A stretch of DNA of 26,724 bases. Source: an uncultured Oscillospiraceae bacterium. GTDB taxonomy: Bacteria > Bacillota > Clostridia > Oscillospirales > Oscillospiraceae. Positions within the stretch are counted from its first letter, which is position 1. Each line of letters opens with the position of its first letter. Under the pieces are notes generated by a model. That model made no database searches. It was not told the origin of the DNA and saw only the letters and a list, made by a program, of their open reading frames with translations. The position numbers and the translations under genes are program-made. Of this stretch, positions 7,366 through 15,839 are shown in pieces. Location: the NCBI GenBank assembly GCA_934567355.1, contig CAKTJC010000036.1:1-26724 (forward strand). Reading direction: 5' to 3'.

Positions 7366-9114
7366 ATGGCTTTCCCACCGTCGTTTTTAGCGGAACTGGC
7401 TGCCCGGAATCCCATTGAGGATGTGGTGGGGCAGTATGTGAACCTGCGGCGTTCCGGCTCCAATCTGTTCGGGCTTTGCCCGTTTCATGGGGAAAAGACT
7501 GCGTCCTTCTCTGTTTCGCCGGACAAGGGCATTTTCTATTGCTTTGGCTGCCACAAGGGCGGCAGCGTTATCAATTTTGAAATGGAGATCGAGGGACTGA
7601 GCTATCCGGACGCCGTCCGTGCTCTGGCCAAACGCGCCGGCATGGAAGTACCGGAGGATGAGCAGTACCAGAATCGGTACCACATTCAGGAACGGCTGTG
7701 GGCGCTGTGCAAAGAGGCTGCTCGTTTTTTCAACACGCAGCTTTATTCGCCTGTTGGCGCGGAAGGTTTGGCCTATGCCCAGAAGCGCGGAATGCCCAAG
7801 TCCACACTGACGAAATTCGGCATCGGCTTCGCGCCCGATTCCTGGTCGGCGCTGTGCGATGCCATGCGGGAAAAGGGCTACACGGAAGAGGAGCTGAAGG
7901 CAGCCGGGCTTGTCTCTGTTTCTCAGAAAAATGGCCGCATTTTTGACCGCTTCCGCAACCGCTTGATGTTTCCCATCATCGATATTCGAGGGAATGTGAT
8001 CGGTTTCGGCGGGCGCGTGATGGATAATTCTACGCCCAAGTATTTGAATTCACCGGAGACGGCGATTTTCAACAAACGTAAAAACCTCTTTGCTCTGAAT
8101 CTGGCAAAGAAGAGCAAATTGGGCTATATGATTTTGGTAGAGGGGTATATGGACGCCATTGCTCTTCATCAGTATGGCTTTGACTGCGCCGTTGCGTCCC
8201 TGGGAACCTCCCTGACCGAGGAGCATGCCGCGCTCCTTTCCCGCTACACCGAGCAGGTGATGCTGATTTACGATGGGGACGAAGCGGGTCAGAATGCCAC
8301 CAAGCGCGCGATTCCCATGCTGGAAAAGGCGGGCTTGCAGGTGAAGGTTCTGCAAATGCGTGATGCCAAGGATCCGGACGAATACTTAAAAAAATTCGGT
8401 GCTGACCGCTTCCGGTTGCTTCTGGAAGAATCCTCCAACCGGGTGGAGTATCAGCTTCGCACGATCCAGAAAAAATACGATCTTAAAGAGGATGACCAGC
8501 GCATCCAGTTTATTTCCGAGGCGGCAGAGTTGATCGGCACCTTGGGAAGTGCCGTTTCCCGGGAAATATACGGCGGCCGGGTCGCAGAAGCGGCTGGAAT
8601 TACGCCGGAATCCATGAAAATTGAAGTGACTAAGGCATTTAAGCGCCGCCTTGCGCAGGAAAAGAAAAAGCAGGAACGGATCGACCTGTCACCTGCCACA
8701 ACGCTCCAGCCGAAGGACAGAAACATCCGCTACGACAATATTAAGTCTGCCATGGCGGAGGAAGGCGTTATCGCCATGATTTTACGGGAGCCCGCACTCA
8801 TTGGCGTGTGCCAATCCCTTTCGCCGGATTCCTTTTCTTCGCCGGTACTTGGGCGGGCATTTTCTCAGCTGACCCAGGCCTATGCCGGGGGAAACGAAGC
8901 GGGGCTGGCATCCCTGACGGATTTTACGCCCGAAGAGATGGCGCATATTGCGCTGATTTCCCAGCGGCATGACGGCCCGGTGTCCGAGCTGGCACTGGCG
9001 GATTGCATCCGCACGATCACGACAGAGCATCAGAGCCAGACTGCTGCGAAGGATGACAGCAGCCTCTTGGCTTTTCAGAAACAGCTATCTGCCCGTAAAG
9101 GACTAAAAACATGA
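7366..9114 (+). CDS. dnaG: DNA primase DnaG
   Basis: The 582-residue primase makes RNA primers at the replication fork. The N-terminal zinc-binding domain has C38, H41, C59 and C62 (CPFH...CFGC). The catalytic core and TOPRIM domain show LVEGYMDAIALHQYG, ASLGTSLTEEH and the metal-binding IYDGDEAG. The C-terminal region, from about 430, should bind the DnaB helicase. ATG 7366 is chosen over in-frame GTG 7357 because AAGGAGGTGG (7351-7360) overlaps the GTG and is correctly spaced for the ATG. The 3' end overlaps the sigma-factor start by ATGA, as in the classic dnaG-rpoD macromolecular synthesis operon. Confidence 0.98.
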   Translation: MAFPPSFLAELAARNPIEDVVGQYVNLRRSGSNLFGLCPFHGEKTASFSVSPDKGIFYCFGCHKGGSVINFEMEIEGLSYPDAVRALAKRAGMEVPEDEQYQNRYHIQERLWALCKEAARFFNTQLYSPVGAEGLAYAQKRGMPKSTLTKFGIGFAPDSWSALCDAMREKGYTEEELKAAGLVSVSQKNGRIFDRFRNRLMFPIIDIRGNVIGFGGRVMDNSTPKYLNSPETAIFNKRKNLFALNLAKKSKLGYMILVEGYMDAIALHQYGFDCAVASLGTSLTEEHAALLSRYTEQVMLIYDGDEAGQNATKRAIPMLEKAGLQVKVLQMRDAKDPDEYLKKFGADRFRLLLEESSNRVEYQLRTIQKKYDLKEDDQRIQFISEAAELIGTLGSAVSREIYGGRVAEAAGITPESMKIEVTKAFKRRLAQEKKKQERIDLSPATTLQPKDRNIRYDNIKSAMAEEGVIAMILREPALIGVCQSLSPDSFSSPVLGRAFSQLTQAYAGGNEAGLASLTDFTPEEMAHIALISQRHDGPVSELALADCIRTITTEHQSQTAAKDDSSLLAFQKQLSARKGLKT

Positions 9115-9971
9115 CAGAAGAAATTGAAACAAAGACCGACACGACACTGGATGATGACATTCACCAGTATTTGAATGAAATTCGCGGTATCCCTCTGCTT
9201 ACTGCGGAGCAGGAGCGTGACCTTGCCAAGCGCTGTGCTGCCGGGGATGAGGACGCCATCCGGCAGATGGTCAATTCCAATCTCCGATTGGTAGTCTATG
9301 TGGCAAAGGAATATGCCGGGCGGGGCGTTTCCCTGATGGATCTGATTCAGGAGGGGAGTATTGGACTCCTGATCGCGGCTCGGAAATTTGACTATACCAA
9401 GGACTTTCGCTTTTCCACCTACGCCACCAAGTGGATCCGCCAGTGCGTCACCCGCTGCCTGATGAACAACAGCGGCATTATTCGCGTACCGCTGCACACC
9501 GGTGAAAAAATCCGGAAGCTTCAGGCAATCCGCAACGCTATGAAGCAGGAATCCGGCATGGAGCCGACCTCCCAGGAGCTTGCGCAAAAGGTGGGGCTTA
9601 CCCCGGAAAAGGTGGAAGCGCTTTTGAGCCTTTCGCCGGATATTTGCTCGCTGGATGCCCTCACCGGCGACAGCGACAGCAGCACCGTCGGCTCCTTGAC
9701 GGAGGATATTGATGCCGTGCAGCCCCAGGAGGAGCTGGTGCGCCAGGAGCTGGACAAGACGATGAAACAGATGCTCAGCTCCTTGACCGAGCGGCAGCAG
9801 CAGATTCTGCGCCTGCATTTCGGCCTTGAGGACGGCGCGGAGCATTCTTTGGAGGAAATTGGAAAGATCATGGGCATTTCCAAGGAACGCGTGCGTCAGA
9901 TCGAGCGCCAGGCAATGGACAAGCTCCAGAAAATGGGGACAAGCCTGGGATTGGAGGATTATCTGGAATGA
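9111..9971 (+). CDS. SigA/RpoD-like sigma-70 factor lacking region 1.1, with Lys in the W-W pair of region 2.4
   Basis: The 286-residue sigma factor has region 1.2 (from DDDIHQYLNEI), region 2 (NLRLVVYVAKEYAGRG, DLIQEGSIGL, FRFSTYATKWIRQ), region 3 (RVPLHTGEKIRKL) and region 4 (HSLEEIGKIMGISKERVRQIE). It ends LEDYLE, close to the usual SigA ending. It begins directly at region 1.2, so region 1.1 is absent. The usual YATWWIRQ is YATKWIRQ here: K107 replaces the first of two Trp residues that contact the -10 element. The region 3.0 His (129) and Glu (132), used for the TGn extended -10, are kept. Its location after dnaG argues for the primary sigma factor. It is coupled by ATGA overlaps to both neighbours. 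Confidence 0.93.
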   Translation: MTEEIETKTDTTLDDDIHQYLNEIRGIPLLTAEQERDLAKRCAAGDEDAIRQMVNSNLRLVVYVAKEYAGRGVSLMDLIQEGSIGLLIAARKFDYTKDFRFSTYATKWIRQCVTRCLMNNSGIIRVPLHTGEKIRKLQAIRNAMKQESGMEPTSQELAQKVGLTPEKVEALLSLSPDICSLDALTGDSDSSTVGSLTEDIDAVQPQEELVRQELDKTMKQMLSSLTERQQQILRLHFGLEDGAEHSLEEIGKIMGISKERVRQIERQAMDKLQKMGTSLGLEDYLE

Positions 9972-11002
9972 GTGAATTCCTGTTTGATCAAAGCCCCTGG
10001 GAGGCATATCTGGATTCCTGCAGGCGCGGTTCGTCCGTTTCTGCGTGGCAGCTGCTTTCCATGCTCGAAAACGAGGATGACGAAGCGGTAGAGGACGCTT
10101 TTGCCCTCCTGGCGCAGCGGGAGCTGACACTGGATTTGTCGAGTTTACCTTGCCCGGAGAGTGGAGGGCAGACCGCCCAGCGCCTCAAGCAGGAGGCGGA
10201 GTATGTCTGCGGCGGCCTGCGTACCGAAAGCATGGAGGAAAACGATCCGCTCCGGCTGTATCTGGAAGAAATTGCCGGAACACCGTGCTGCGGGGATGAA
10301 AAACTTCTGGCGGAGCAGCTGCTCTCCGGCGACCAAAAGGCAGCGGAGCAGCTTGCAAATCTGGAACTTAGCCGGGTGATTGAGATCGCCTGTGAGCATG
10401 CCGGAAAAGCGGTGCTGCTCCTGGATTTGATCCAGGAGGGAAATATCGGCCTGTGGGAAGCCATTCAGAGCTACGCAGGCGGAGATTTTGCGGTGTATCG
10501 CGACCGGATGATCTGCAATTATATGAATAAGGCGATGATCCTGCAGGCAAGAAGCAGTGGGATTAGTCAGCGGATGCGCCAGTCGCTTCGCAGCTACAAG
10601 GAAACGGACGAAGCGCTTCTGGCGGAGTTGGGGCGCAATCCCACGTTGGAGGAAATCGCAGCTCGCATGGGCATCAGCCCTGAGGTGGCGCAGAATATTC
10701 AGAAAACCATGTCGGATGTCTTGCTGCTGGCACAGGCGGAAAAGTTGCTCCAGCCGAAGGAGCCCTCCGCCGAGGACAACATGGCGGTGGAGGATACCGC
10801 CTATTTCCAGATGCGACAGCGCATCGGCGAACTGCTCTCTCAGCTGGATGAACTGGATTCGAAGATCCTCTCCATGCGCTTTGGGCTGGACAACGGACTT
10901 CCCATGAGCGCCGAGGAAACGGCAAGAGCTCTGGGGATCACTTCCGGAGAGGTCACTGCGCGTGAAAACGCCGCTCTTGCGAAGCTGCGTACAGAAAAAT
11001 AA
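9968..11002 (+). CDS. Degenerate sigma-70-like protein with altered DNA-reading regions
   Basis: The 344-residue protein aligns with sigma-70 along its length. Residues 1-60 resemble region 1.1, followed by region 1.2 (DPLRLYLEEIAG, 93-104). Region 2.2 is intact (DLIQEGNIGL, 153-162), which should bind the beta' clamp helices. Where SigA has FSTYATWWIRQAI, this protein has FAVYRDRMICNYM (174-186), without the Trp pair. A region-3-like segment follows (LGRNPTLEEIAARMGISPEVA). Region 4.2 keeps the helix pattern but reads ITSGEVTARENAALAKL instead of the VTRERIRQIE type. So core binding looks kept and specific promoter reading looks lost. I infer a regulator of RNA polymerase or of the preceding sigma factor; a sigma for unusual promoters is the alternative. 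ATGA overlap with the previous gene couples their translation. Confidence 0.85.
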   Translation: MSEFLFDQSPWEAYLDSCRRGSSVSAWQLLSMLENEDDEAVEDAFALLAQRELTLDLSSLPCPESGGQTAQRLKQEAEYVCGGLRTESMEENDPLRLYLEEIAGTPCCGDEKLLAEQLLSGDQKAAEQLANLELSRVIEIACEHAGKAVLLLDLIQEGNIGLWEAIQSYAGGDFAVYRDRMICNYMNKAMILQARSSGISQRMRQSLRSYKETDEALLAELGRNPTLEEIAARMGISPEVAQNIQKTMSDVLLLAQAEKLLQPKEPSAEDNMAVEDTAYFQMRQRIGELLSQLDELDSKILSMRFGLDNGLPMSAEETARALGITSGEVTARENAALAKLRTEK

Positions 11003-11023
11003 ATACAGAAGGATGAATGTGCT

Positions 11024-11698
11024 ATGAAAACAGTATCTGTAGCCATCGACGGCCCTGCCGGCGCTGGCAAAAGCACCATTGCCCGCCGCCTTGCAGAGGA
11101 GCTGGGTTATCGCTATGTGGATACCGGCGCCATTTACCGCACCGTGGCCTATTTTATGGATTTGTGGGGCGTCAGCCCCAAGGATGTGGACGGGGTGAGC
11201 CGCTATATTGATGAGCTGACCGTGGCCATTGAGTACGACGAAAATGACGTGCAGCACATGCTGATGAACGGCATGGATGTCACCGACGACATTCGCACTC
11301 AGGATATTTCCCAGAAAGCAAGTCTCATCTCCGCCCATGCCTGCGTGCGGGAAATGCTGCTGGATATGCAGCGTGAGATTGCACAGAAATACAATGTAAT
11401 CATGGACGGCCGGGACATTGGAACCGTTGTGCTGCCGAAGGCCACAGTGAAGATATTCCTGACGGCTTCTGCCGAGGTTCGCGCAAAACGGCGCTGCGAC
11501 GAGCTTCTTGCCAAGGGGCAGAAGGCAAAGTATGACGCTGTGCTGAAGGAGATCCAGCAGCGGGATTATCAGGATTCTCACCGGGAGATTGCCCCGCTGA
11601 AAATGGCGCGTGACAGTATTAAAGTAGATACCTCCGACCTGACCATTGATCAGGTGGTGGAAAGAATAAAGGAAATCATTGCCGAAAAGGTAGGGTAA
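11024..11698 (+). CDS. cmk: Cytidylate kinase
   Basis: The 224-residue P-loop kinase phosphorylates CMP and dCMP with ATP. It has the P-loop GPAGAGKST at 10-18, the CMP-site segment YVDTGAIYRTVAYF, the DGRDIGTVVLP block and the arginine-containing lid AKRRCDELLAKGQ. Its length matches the family. ATG 11024 follows AGAAGGA at about 10 nt. Its stop overlaps the ATG of ispH-S1 by one base (TAATG). The cmk then ispH/S1 order is common in Clostridia. Confidence 0.97.
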   Translation: MKTVSVAIDGPAGAGKSTIARRLAEELGYRYVDTGAIYRTVAYFMDLWGVSPKDVDGVSRYIDELTVAIEYDENDVQHMLMNGMDVTDDIRTQDISQKASLISAHACVREMLLDMQREIAQKYNVIMDGRDIGTVVLPKATVKIFLTASAEVRAKRRCDELLAKGQKAKYDAVLKEIQQRDYQDSHREIAPLKMARDSIKVDTSDLTIDQVVERIKEIIAEKVG

Positions 11699-13635
11699 TG
11701 GGAATAACAGTTGCAAAAAGCGCCGGCTTCTGCTTCGGCGTAAGCCGGGCGGTTGAGCTGGTGGAGCAAGCGGCAAAGCAGGGGGGACGCACCCTGACGC
11801 TGGGGCCGATCATCCACAATCGGCACGTTGTGGCACGTTTTACAGAGATGGGCGTGCGGGTGATCGATCAGCCGGAGGAGGCTGCTCCCGGCGATACGGT
11901 TATTATCCGCTCCCATGGTGTCAGCCGTGACGTATACAAAAGATTAGAGCAGCGCGGCGCAGACATCATCGATGCCACCTGCCCGTTTGTTAAACGCATC
12001 CATAAACTGGTTGCGCAGGCGGAGTGGGAGGGGAGACTGCCGATTGTTATTGGCACGCCGACCCATCCGGAGGTGGAGGGAATTGCGGGCTGGTGCACAG
12101 GCTGCAAGGTGTTTGCGGATGTCGAATCCCTGGCAAAATGGGTGCAGGACGAGCATGTCCCGGCTGATTTGCCAGTTTGTATGGTTTCGCAGACAACGTC
12201 CACAGAAATTTTGTGGAAAAAATGCGTCAATTTTGCAAAAAAACAGTTTACTTACTTGCAAACATTTGATACAATATGTAGAGCAACAGAGTGTAGGCAA
12301 AGGGAAGCATCCGAACTGAGTCAAAGATGTGAAGCAATGGTCGTTGTAGGAGATCTCAAAAGTTCCAACACAGGCCGTCTTGCGATGATTTGCCGGGAGC
12401 ACTGCGATAAGGTCATGCTGGTGGATAATGCCTCAGAGCTGAACCCACGAGACTACCGCGGTGTGTCTGATGTTGGAATCACTGCTGGTGCGTCGACACC
12501 GGCGTGGATTATAAAGGAGGTCAACAAGACTATGAGTGAAATTACCAATGCTGAGGCTGTACAGGAGGAGAACTTCGCAGAACTTCTCGAGCAGTCCATC
12601 AAAACTTTAAATACAGGAGATAAGGTTATCGGAACCGTTACCGGAATCGGTAATACCGAGGTTCAGGTCGATCTGGGCACCAAGCACGCCGGCTACATTC
12701 CCTACGACGAAGTCAGCACCGATTCTTCTGTAAAGCCTGAGGACGTGCTGAAGGTGGGCGACGAGATCGAAGTCTTCGTCGTTCGCGTCAACGATCAGGA
12801 AGGCACCGTGCAGCTGTCCAAGAAGAAGCTGGATGGTCTGAAGGTTTGGGATGATATGGCAAAGTATGTGGAAGACAAGACCACCATCGATGCCGTCATC
12901 ACCGAAGAGAACAAGGGCGGTCTGGTTGCCAATGTCAAGGGCGTCCGGGTGTTCATCCCCGCTTCCCAGTCCGGCATTGCCAAGGGCGGCGACATGGCTT
13001 CCATGGTTGGCAAGCCCGTGCAGCTGAAGATCACCGAGGTGAATCGTGCCCGTCGCCGTGCCATCGGCTCCATCCGTGCCGTTACCTCCGAGCAGCGTAA
13101 GGCCGCTCAGGAGAAGATCTGGAGCGAGATCGAGGTTGGCAAGAAGTACCACGGCACCGTGAAGTCCCTGACTTCCTACGGCGCTTTCGTGGACATCGGC
13201 GGTGTGGACGGCATGGTTCACGTTTCCGAGCTGAGCTGGAACCGCATCAAGACTCCCGCCGATGTCGTGAAGGTTGGCGACGAGATCGATGTCTACGTCA
13301 TTTCCTTCGATCCCGAGAAGCACAAGATCTCTCTGGGCTACAAGACCGACGAGATGAACCCCTGGAATCAGTTCATGAGCAAGTACAGCGTTGGCGACGT
13401 GGTCGAGGCCAAGATCGTTAAGCTGATGACCTTCGGCGCGTTTGCTGAGATCCTGCCCGGTGTGGATGGCCTGATTCACATCTCCCAGATTTCCGACCGC
13501 CGCATCGGCAAGCCCGAGGATGTTCTGTCCGAGGGTCAGGTTGTTCAGGTGAAGATCACCGACATCGCTGAGAACAAGCGTATTTCTCTGTCCATCCGTG
13601 CTCTGTTGGAGCAGAACCCCGAGGATGCCGAGTAA
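11698..13635 (+). CDS. ispH: Fusion of IspH (HMBPP reductase) with four S1 RNA-binding domains
   Basis: The 645-residue fusion starts with IspH (about 1-275), the [4Fe-4S] enzyme that reduces HMBPP to IPP and DMAPP in the MEP pathway. Cluster ligands C12, C95 and C194 and substrate residues H40, H73, H123 and E125 are present. Four S1 domains follow, at about 308-375, 390-460, 470-540 and 555-630 (for example SYGAFVDIGGVDGMVHVSELS and TFGAFAEILPGVDGLIHIS), resembling ribosomal protein S1. This fusion is known in Clostridia. An internal AAAGGAGGT and ATG 12532 lie exactly at the junction, so a free 367-residue S1 protein is likely also made. Codon use in the S1 half looks biased to frequent codons, as expected for a highly expressed ribosomal protein. 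It ends at a strong terminator. Confidence 0.95.
   Translation: MGITVAKSAGFCFGVSRAVELVEQAAKQGGRTLTLGPIIHNRHVVARFTEMGVRVIDQPEEAAPGDTVIIRSHGVSRDVYKRLEQRGADIIDATCPFVKRIHKLVAQAEWEGRLPIVIGTPTHPEVEGIAGWCTGCKVFADVESLAKWVQDEHVPADLPVCMVSQTTSTEILWKKCVNFAKKQFTYLQTFDTICRATECRQREASELSQRCEAMVVVGDLKSSNTGRLAMICREHCDKVMLVDNASELNPRDYRGVSDVGITAGASTPAWIIKEVNKTMSEITNAEAVQEENFAELLEQSIKTLNTGDKVIGTVTGIGNTEVQVDLGTKHAGYIPYDEVSTDSSVKPEDVLKVGDEIEVFVVRVNDQEGTVQLSKKKLDGLKVWDDMAKYVEDKTTIDAVITEENKGGLVANVKGVRVFIPASQSGIAKGGDMASMVGKPVQLKITEVNRARRRAIGSIRAVTSEQRKAAQEKIWSEIEVGKKYHGTVKSLTSYGAFVDIGGVDGMVHVSELSWNRIKTPADVVKVGDEIDVYVISFDPEKHKISLGYKTDEMNPWNQFMSKYSVGDVVEAKIVKLMTFGAFAEILPGVDGLIHISQISDRRIGKPEDVLSEGQVVQVKITDIAENKRISLSIRALLEQNPEDAE
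12247..12275 (+). promoter_or_regulatory. Putative internal promoter inside ispH
   Basis: TTTACT (12247-12252), a 17-nt spacer ending TGA, and TACAAT (12270-12275) lie in a locally AT-rich stretch of the ispH coding region, about 257 nt upstream of the internal S1 start. It could raise S1 expression independently of ispH. Confidence 0.4.
12513..12521 (+). promoter_or_regulatory. Internal ribosome binding site for the S1 part
   Basis: AAAGGAGGT within the coding sequence lies 10 nt before in-frame ATG 12532 (MSEITNAEAV), at the end of the IspH domain. Near-perfect Shine-Dalgarno complementarity at a domain boundary suggests real internal initiation. Confidence 0.65.
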
Positions 13636-13650
13636 AATTTTTCAGTAAAA

Positions 13651-13679
13651 AACCGGGGCAGTTATCTGTCCCGGTTTTT
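13651..13679 (+). terminator. Intrinsic terminator after ispH-S1
   Basis: An 11-bp stem (AACCGGGGCAG 13651-13661 with CTGTCCCGGTT 13666-13676, one G-U pair) has a 4-nt loop (TTAT) and a T-run. Confidence 0.92.
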
Positions 13680-13707
13680 CACAACATAAAAGAAAGTGAG
13701 TATTGAT

Positions 13708-13989
13708 ATGGTTAAGCATATTGTTCTTTACAATCTGAAAGAGGGCGTGGAGAAGGATTCAACCGTGAAGATGATCGCCTCTCTCCTGGAGCCGCTTGTT
13801 GGCCAAATTCCCGGCCTGCTTCACCTGGAAATTCGCCGCACCTACAATGGCATGGACTATGCGCTCTATTCCGAATTTGAGAGCAAGGAGGCGCTGAGTT
13901 CCTATGCCGTCCATCCGCTGCATCTGGCAGCCAAGGAGCATTTCTTCCACCTGCTGGACAGCCGGGTCGCTGCCGACTACGAGGTATAA
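13708..13989 (+). CDS. Dabb family (stress-responsive alpha/beta barrel) protein
   Basis: The 93-residue protein begins MVKHIVLYNLKEG and contains LHLEIRRTYN, DYALYSEFESKEAL and YAVHPLHLAAKEHF. These are typical of the Dabb domain, a dimeric ferredoxin-like alpha/beta barrel. The molecular function of most bacterial members is unknown. ATG 13708 is preferred over an upstream in-frame GTG (13696) because AAAGTGAG sits 8 nt before it and the family begins at MVKHIV. It is followed 12 nt later by the ACT-domain gene and is probably in the same operon. Confidence 0.88.
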   Translation: MVKHIVLYNLKEGVEKDSTVKMIASLLEPLVGQIPGLLHLEIRRTYNGMDYALYSEFESKEALSSYAVHPLHLAAKEHFFHLLDSRVAADYEV

Positions 13990-14001
13990 GGAGCGCATTG
14001 C

Positions 14002-14271
14002 ATGAAGGCAATTGTAACCGTTGTCGGTCAGGATCGGGTGGGCATTATTGCGTCCGTCTGCACGCGGCTGGCAGAGTATAATGTTAATGTTCTGGACATC
14101 AGCCAGACAGTTATGCAGGGCTATTTTACCATGATGATGGCCACCGATATTTCAAAATGCACCATTCCCGTGGCTGAACTGGCAAAGCAGATGGAAAAGG
14201 TGGGGCAGGAGATGGGGCTGTCCATCCATGTCCAGCGGGAGGACATCTTCCAGGCAATGCACCGCATTTGA
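14002..14271 (+). CDS. ACT domain protein (UPF0237 family)
   Basis: The 89-residue protein is a single ACT-type ligand-binding domain (KAIVTVVGQDRVGIIASVCTRLAEYNVNVLDISQT), a fold that usually binds amino acids. Members are commonly found beside a PFL/UPF0210 gene, as here, which suggests that they act together; the ligand is not known. ATG 14002 follows AAGGAG at 8 nt. The gene ends 9 nt before the PFL gene, and the last bases contribute to that gene's GAGGA ribosome binding site. Confidence 0.93.
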   Translation: MKAIVTVVGQDRVGIIASVCTRLAEYNVNVLDISQTVMQGYFTMMMATDISKCTIPVAELAKQMEKVGQEMGLSIHVQREDIFQAMHRI

Positions 14272-14280
14272 GGAACTGCC

Positions 14281-15639
14281 ATGCTGAATCAGAAAGACAT
14301 CCTGGAAACACAGGCAATGATCGAAAAGCAGCATTTGGATATTCGTACCATTACCATGGGCATCAGTCTTCTGGACTGCTGTGATCCGGATCTCCAAAAA
14401 TGCTGCGAGAAGATATATAATAAAATTACGCGCCTTGCAAAGAACCTTGTGCCCGTCGGCAATGAAATTGAGGCGGAATTTGGAATTCCCATTGTCAATA
14501 AGCGCATTTCTGTTACGCCGATTGCTTTGGTTGCCGGTGCCTGCCAGACGGATTCCTACGTGGAAATTGCGAAAACGCTGGATGCAGCCGCCAAGACCTG
14601 CGGCGTCAACTTCATCGGCGGTTTTTCCGCACTGGTGCAGAAGGGTGCTACCACCGGTGATTGGAAACTGATCCGCTCCATCCCGGAGGCCATGGCAGTC
14701 ACGGAGCGGGTGTGTGCAAGTGTGAACATCGGCTCTACCAAGGCGGGCATCAATATGGATGCCGTCGCCGAATTGGGCAGAATCATCAAGAAAACGGCAG
14801 AGCTTACGGTGGATAACGGCTGCATGGGCTGCGCAAAGCTTGTGGTATTTGCCAATGCAGTGGAGGACAACCCCTTCATGGCCGGTGCGTTCCATGGAGT
14901 GGGAGAGCCGGAGTGTGTGCTGAATGTGGGCGTGTCCGGTCCCGGTGTCGTGCATCACGCGCTGCAGCAGGTGAAGGGACAGCCCTTTGATGTGGTGGCT
15001 GAGACCATCAAAAAAACCGCCTTCCAGGTCACCCGCATGGGGCAGCTGGTGGGCGTGGAAGCGTCCCGCCGCCTGGGAGTGCCCTTCGGCATTGTTGACC
15101 TAAGCTTGGCTCCCACTCCTGCGGTGGGCGACAGCGTGGCACGGATTCTGGAGGAAATGGGTCTCGAGGTTTGCGGCACCCATGGAACGACCGCCGCACT
15201 GGCACTGCTGAATGATGCGGTAAAGAAGGGCGGCGTGATGGCATCCAATCATGTAGGCGGTCTTTCCGGCGCGTTTATCCCGGTGTCCGAGGACGAGGGG
15301 ATGATCGCAGCTGCCGAACGCGGAACACTTGCCATCGACAAGCTGGAAGCCATGACCTGTGTCTGCTCTGTCGGACTGGATATGATCGCTGTTCCCGGTG
15401 ATACCAGCGCTTCCACCATTTCCGCAATCATTGCAGATGAAGCTGCCATCGGCATGGTCAATACCAAGACCACTGCGGTTCGGATCATCCCCGCTCTTGG
15501 TAAGACGGTTGGTGACCGGGTAGAGTTGGGCGGCTTGCTCGGAAGTGCACCGGTGATGCCTGTCCACTGCGAAGGCAGCGAAGCGTTCATCGCACGCGGC
15601 GGGCGTATTCCGGCACCGCTGCAAAGCCTTAAAAATTAG
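14281..15639 (+). CDS. PFL family protein (UPF0210/DUF711)
   Basis: The 452-residue protein matches the UPF0210 family, annotated as PFL family because of distant similarity to glycyl-radical pyruvate formate-lyase folds. Recognisable blocks are [12 protein letters not shown] near the start, [26 protein letters not shown] and [14 protein letters not shown] see no clear glycyl-radical loop or adjacent activase, so a radical enzyme is not supported. It is coupled to the ACT protein, which may regulate it. ATG 14281 follows GAGGA at 6 nt. Its function remains unassigned. Confidence 0.92.
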   Translation: MLNQKDILETQAMIEKQHLDIRTITMGISLLDCCDPDLQKCCEKIYNKITRLAKNLVPVGNEIEAEFGIPIVNKRISVTPIALVAGACQTDSYVEIAKTLDAAAKTCGVNFIGGFSALVQKGATTGDWKLIRSIPEAMAVTERVCASVNIGSTKAGINMDAVAELGRIIKKTAELTVDNGCMGCAKLVVFANAVEDNPFMAGAFHGVGEPECVLNVGVSGPGVVHHALQQVKGQPFDVVAETIKKTAFQVTRMGQLVGVEASRRLGVPFGIVDLSLAPTPAVGDSVARILEEMGLEVCGTHGTTAALALLNDAVKKGGVMASNHVGGLSGAFIPVSEDEGMIAAAERGTLAIDKLEAMTCVCSVGLDMIAVPGDTSASTISAIIADEAAIGMVNTKTTAVRIIPALGKTVGDRVELGGLLGSAPVMPVHCEGSEAFIARGGRIPAPLQSLKN

Positions 15640-15696
15640 AAGAAGGCTATCTCTTGGCGCAATCAGGGGAAAACACCGTTTGTAAAAATTAGAAAG

Positions 15697-15742
15697 AGTC
15701 GCGAAAATCCGAGTCTTCTATCGGGTTTTCGCGACTTTTTTT
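15697..15742 (+). terminator. Strong intrinsic terminator after the PFL gene
   Basis: A 16-bp stem (15697-15712 with 15721-15736, core AGTCGCGAAAA/TTTTCGCGACT, one G-U) has an 8-nt loop and seven or more Ts. The opposite strand is also T-rich, so it may stop minus-strand transcripts from 15840 as well. The rest of 15640-15839 shows nothing further. Confidence 0.93.
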
Positions 15743-15839
15743 GAGGGCATTTTCAAAATCAAAAGAAATTGCGGACAAGCATCAAAACGTTTAAGAAAGC
15801 GAGAGAAATCAAACCGTCAAACCGGAAGCTGACACCCTA

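Noticed and set aside
12607..13479. Minus-strand open frame opposite the S1 domains
   Set aside because: An artefact of strong codon bias in the S1 gene; the translation is repetitive (His/Leu/Asp-rich), with no RBS or family resemblance.
14281..15639. Annotating the PFL-family gene as pyruvate formate-lyase
   Set aside because: No glycyl-radical loop, no catalytic Cys pair and no adjacent activating enzyme; length and motifs match UPF0210.
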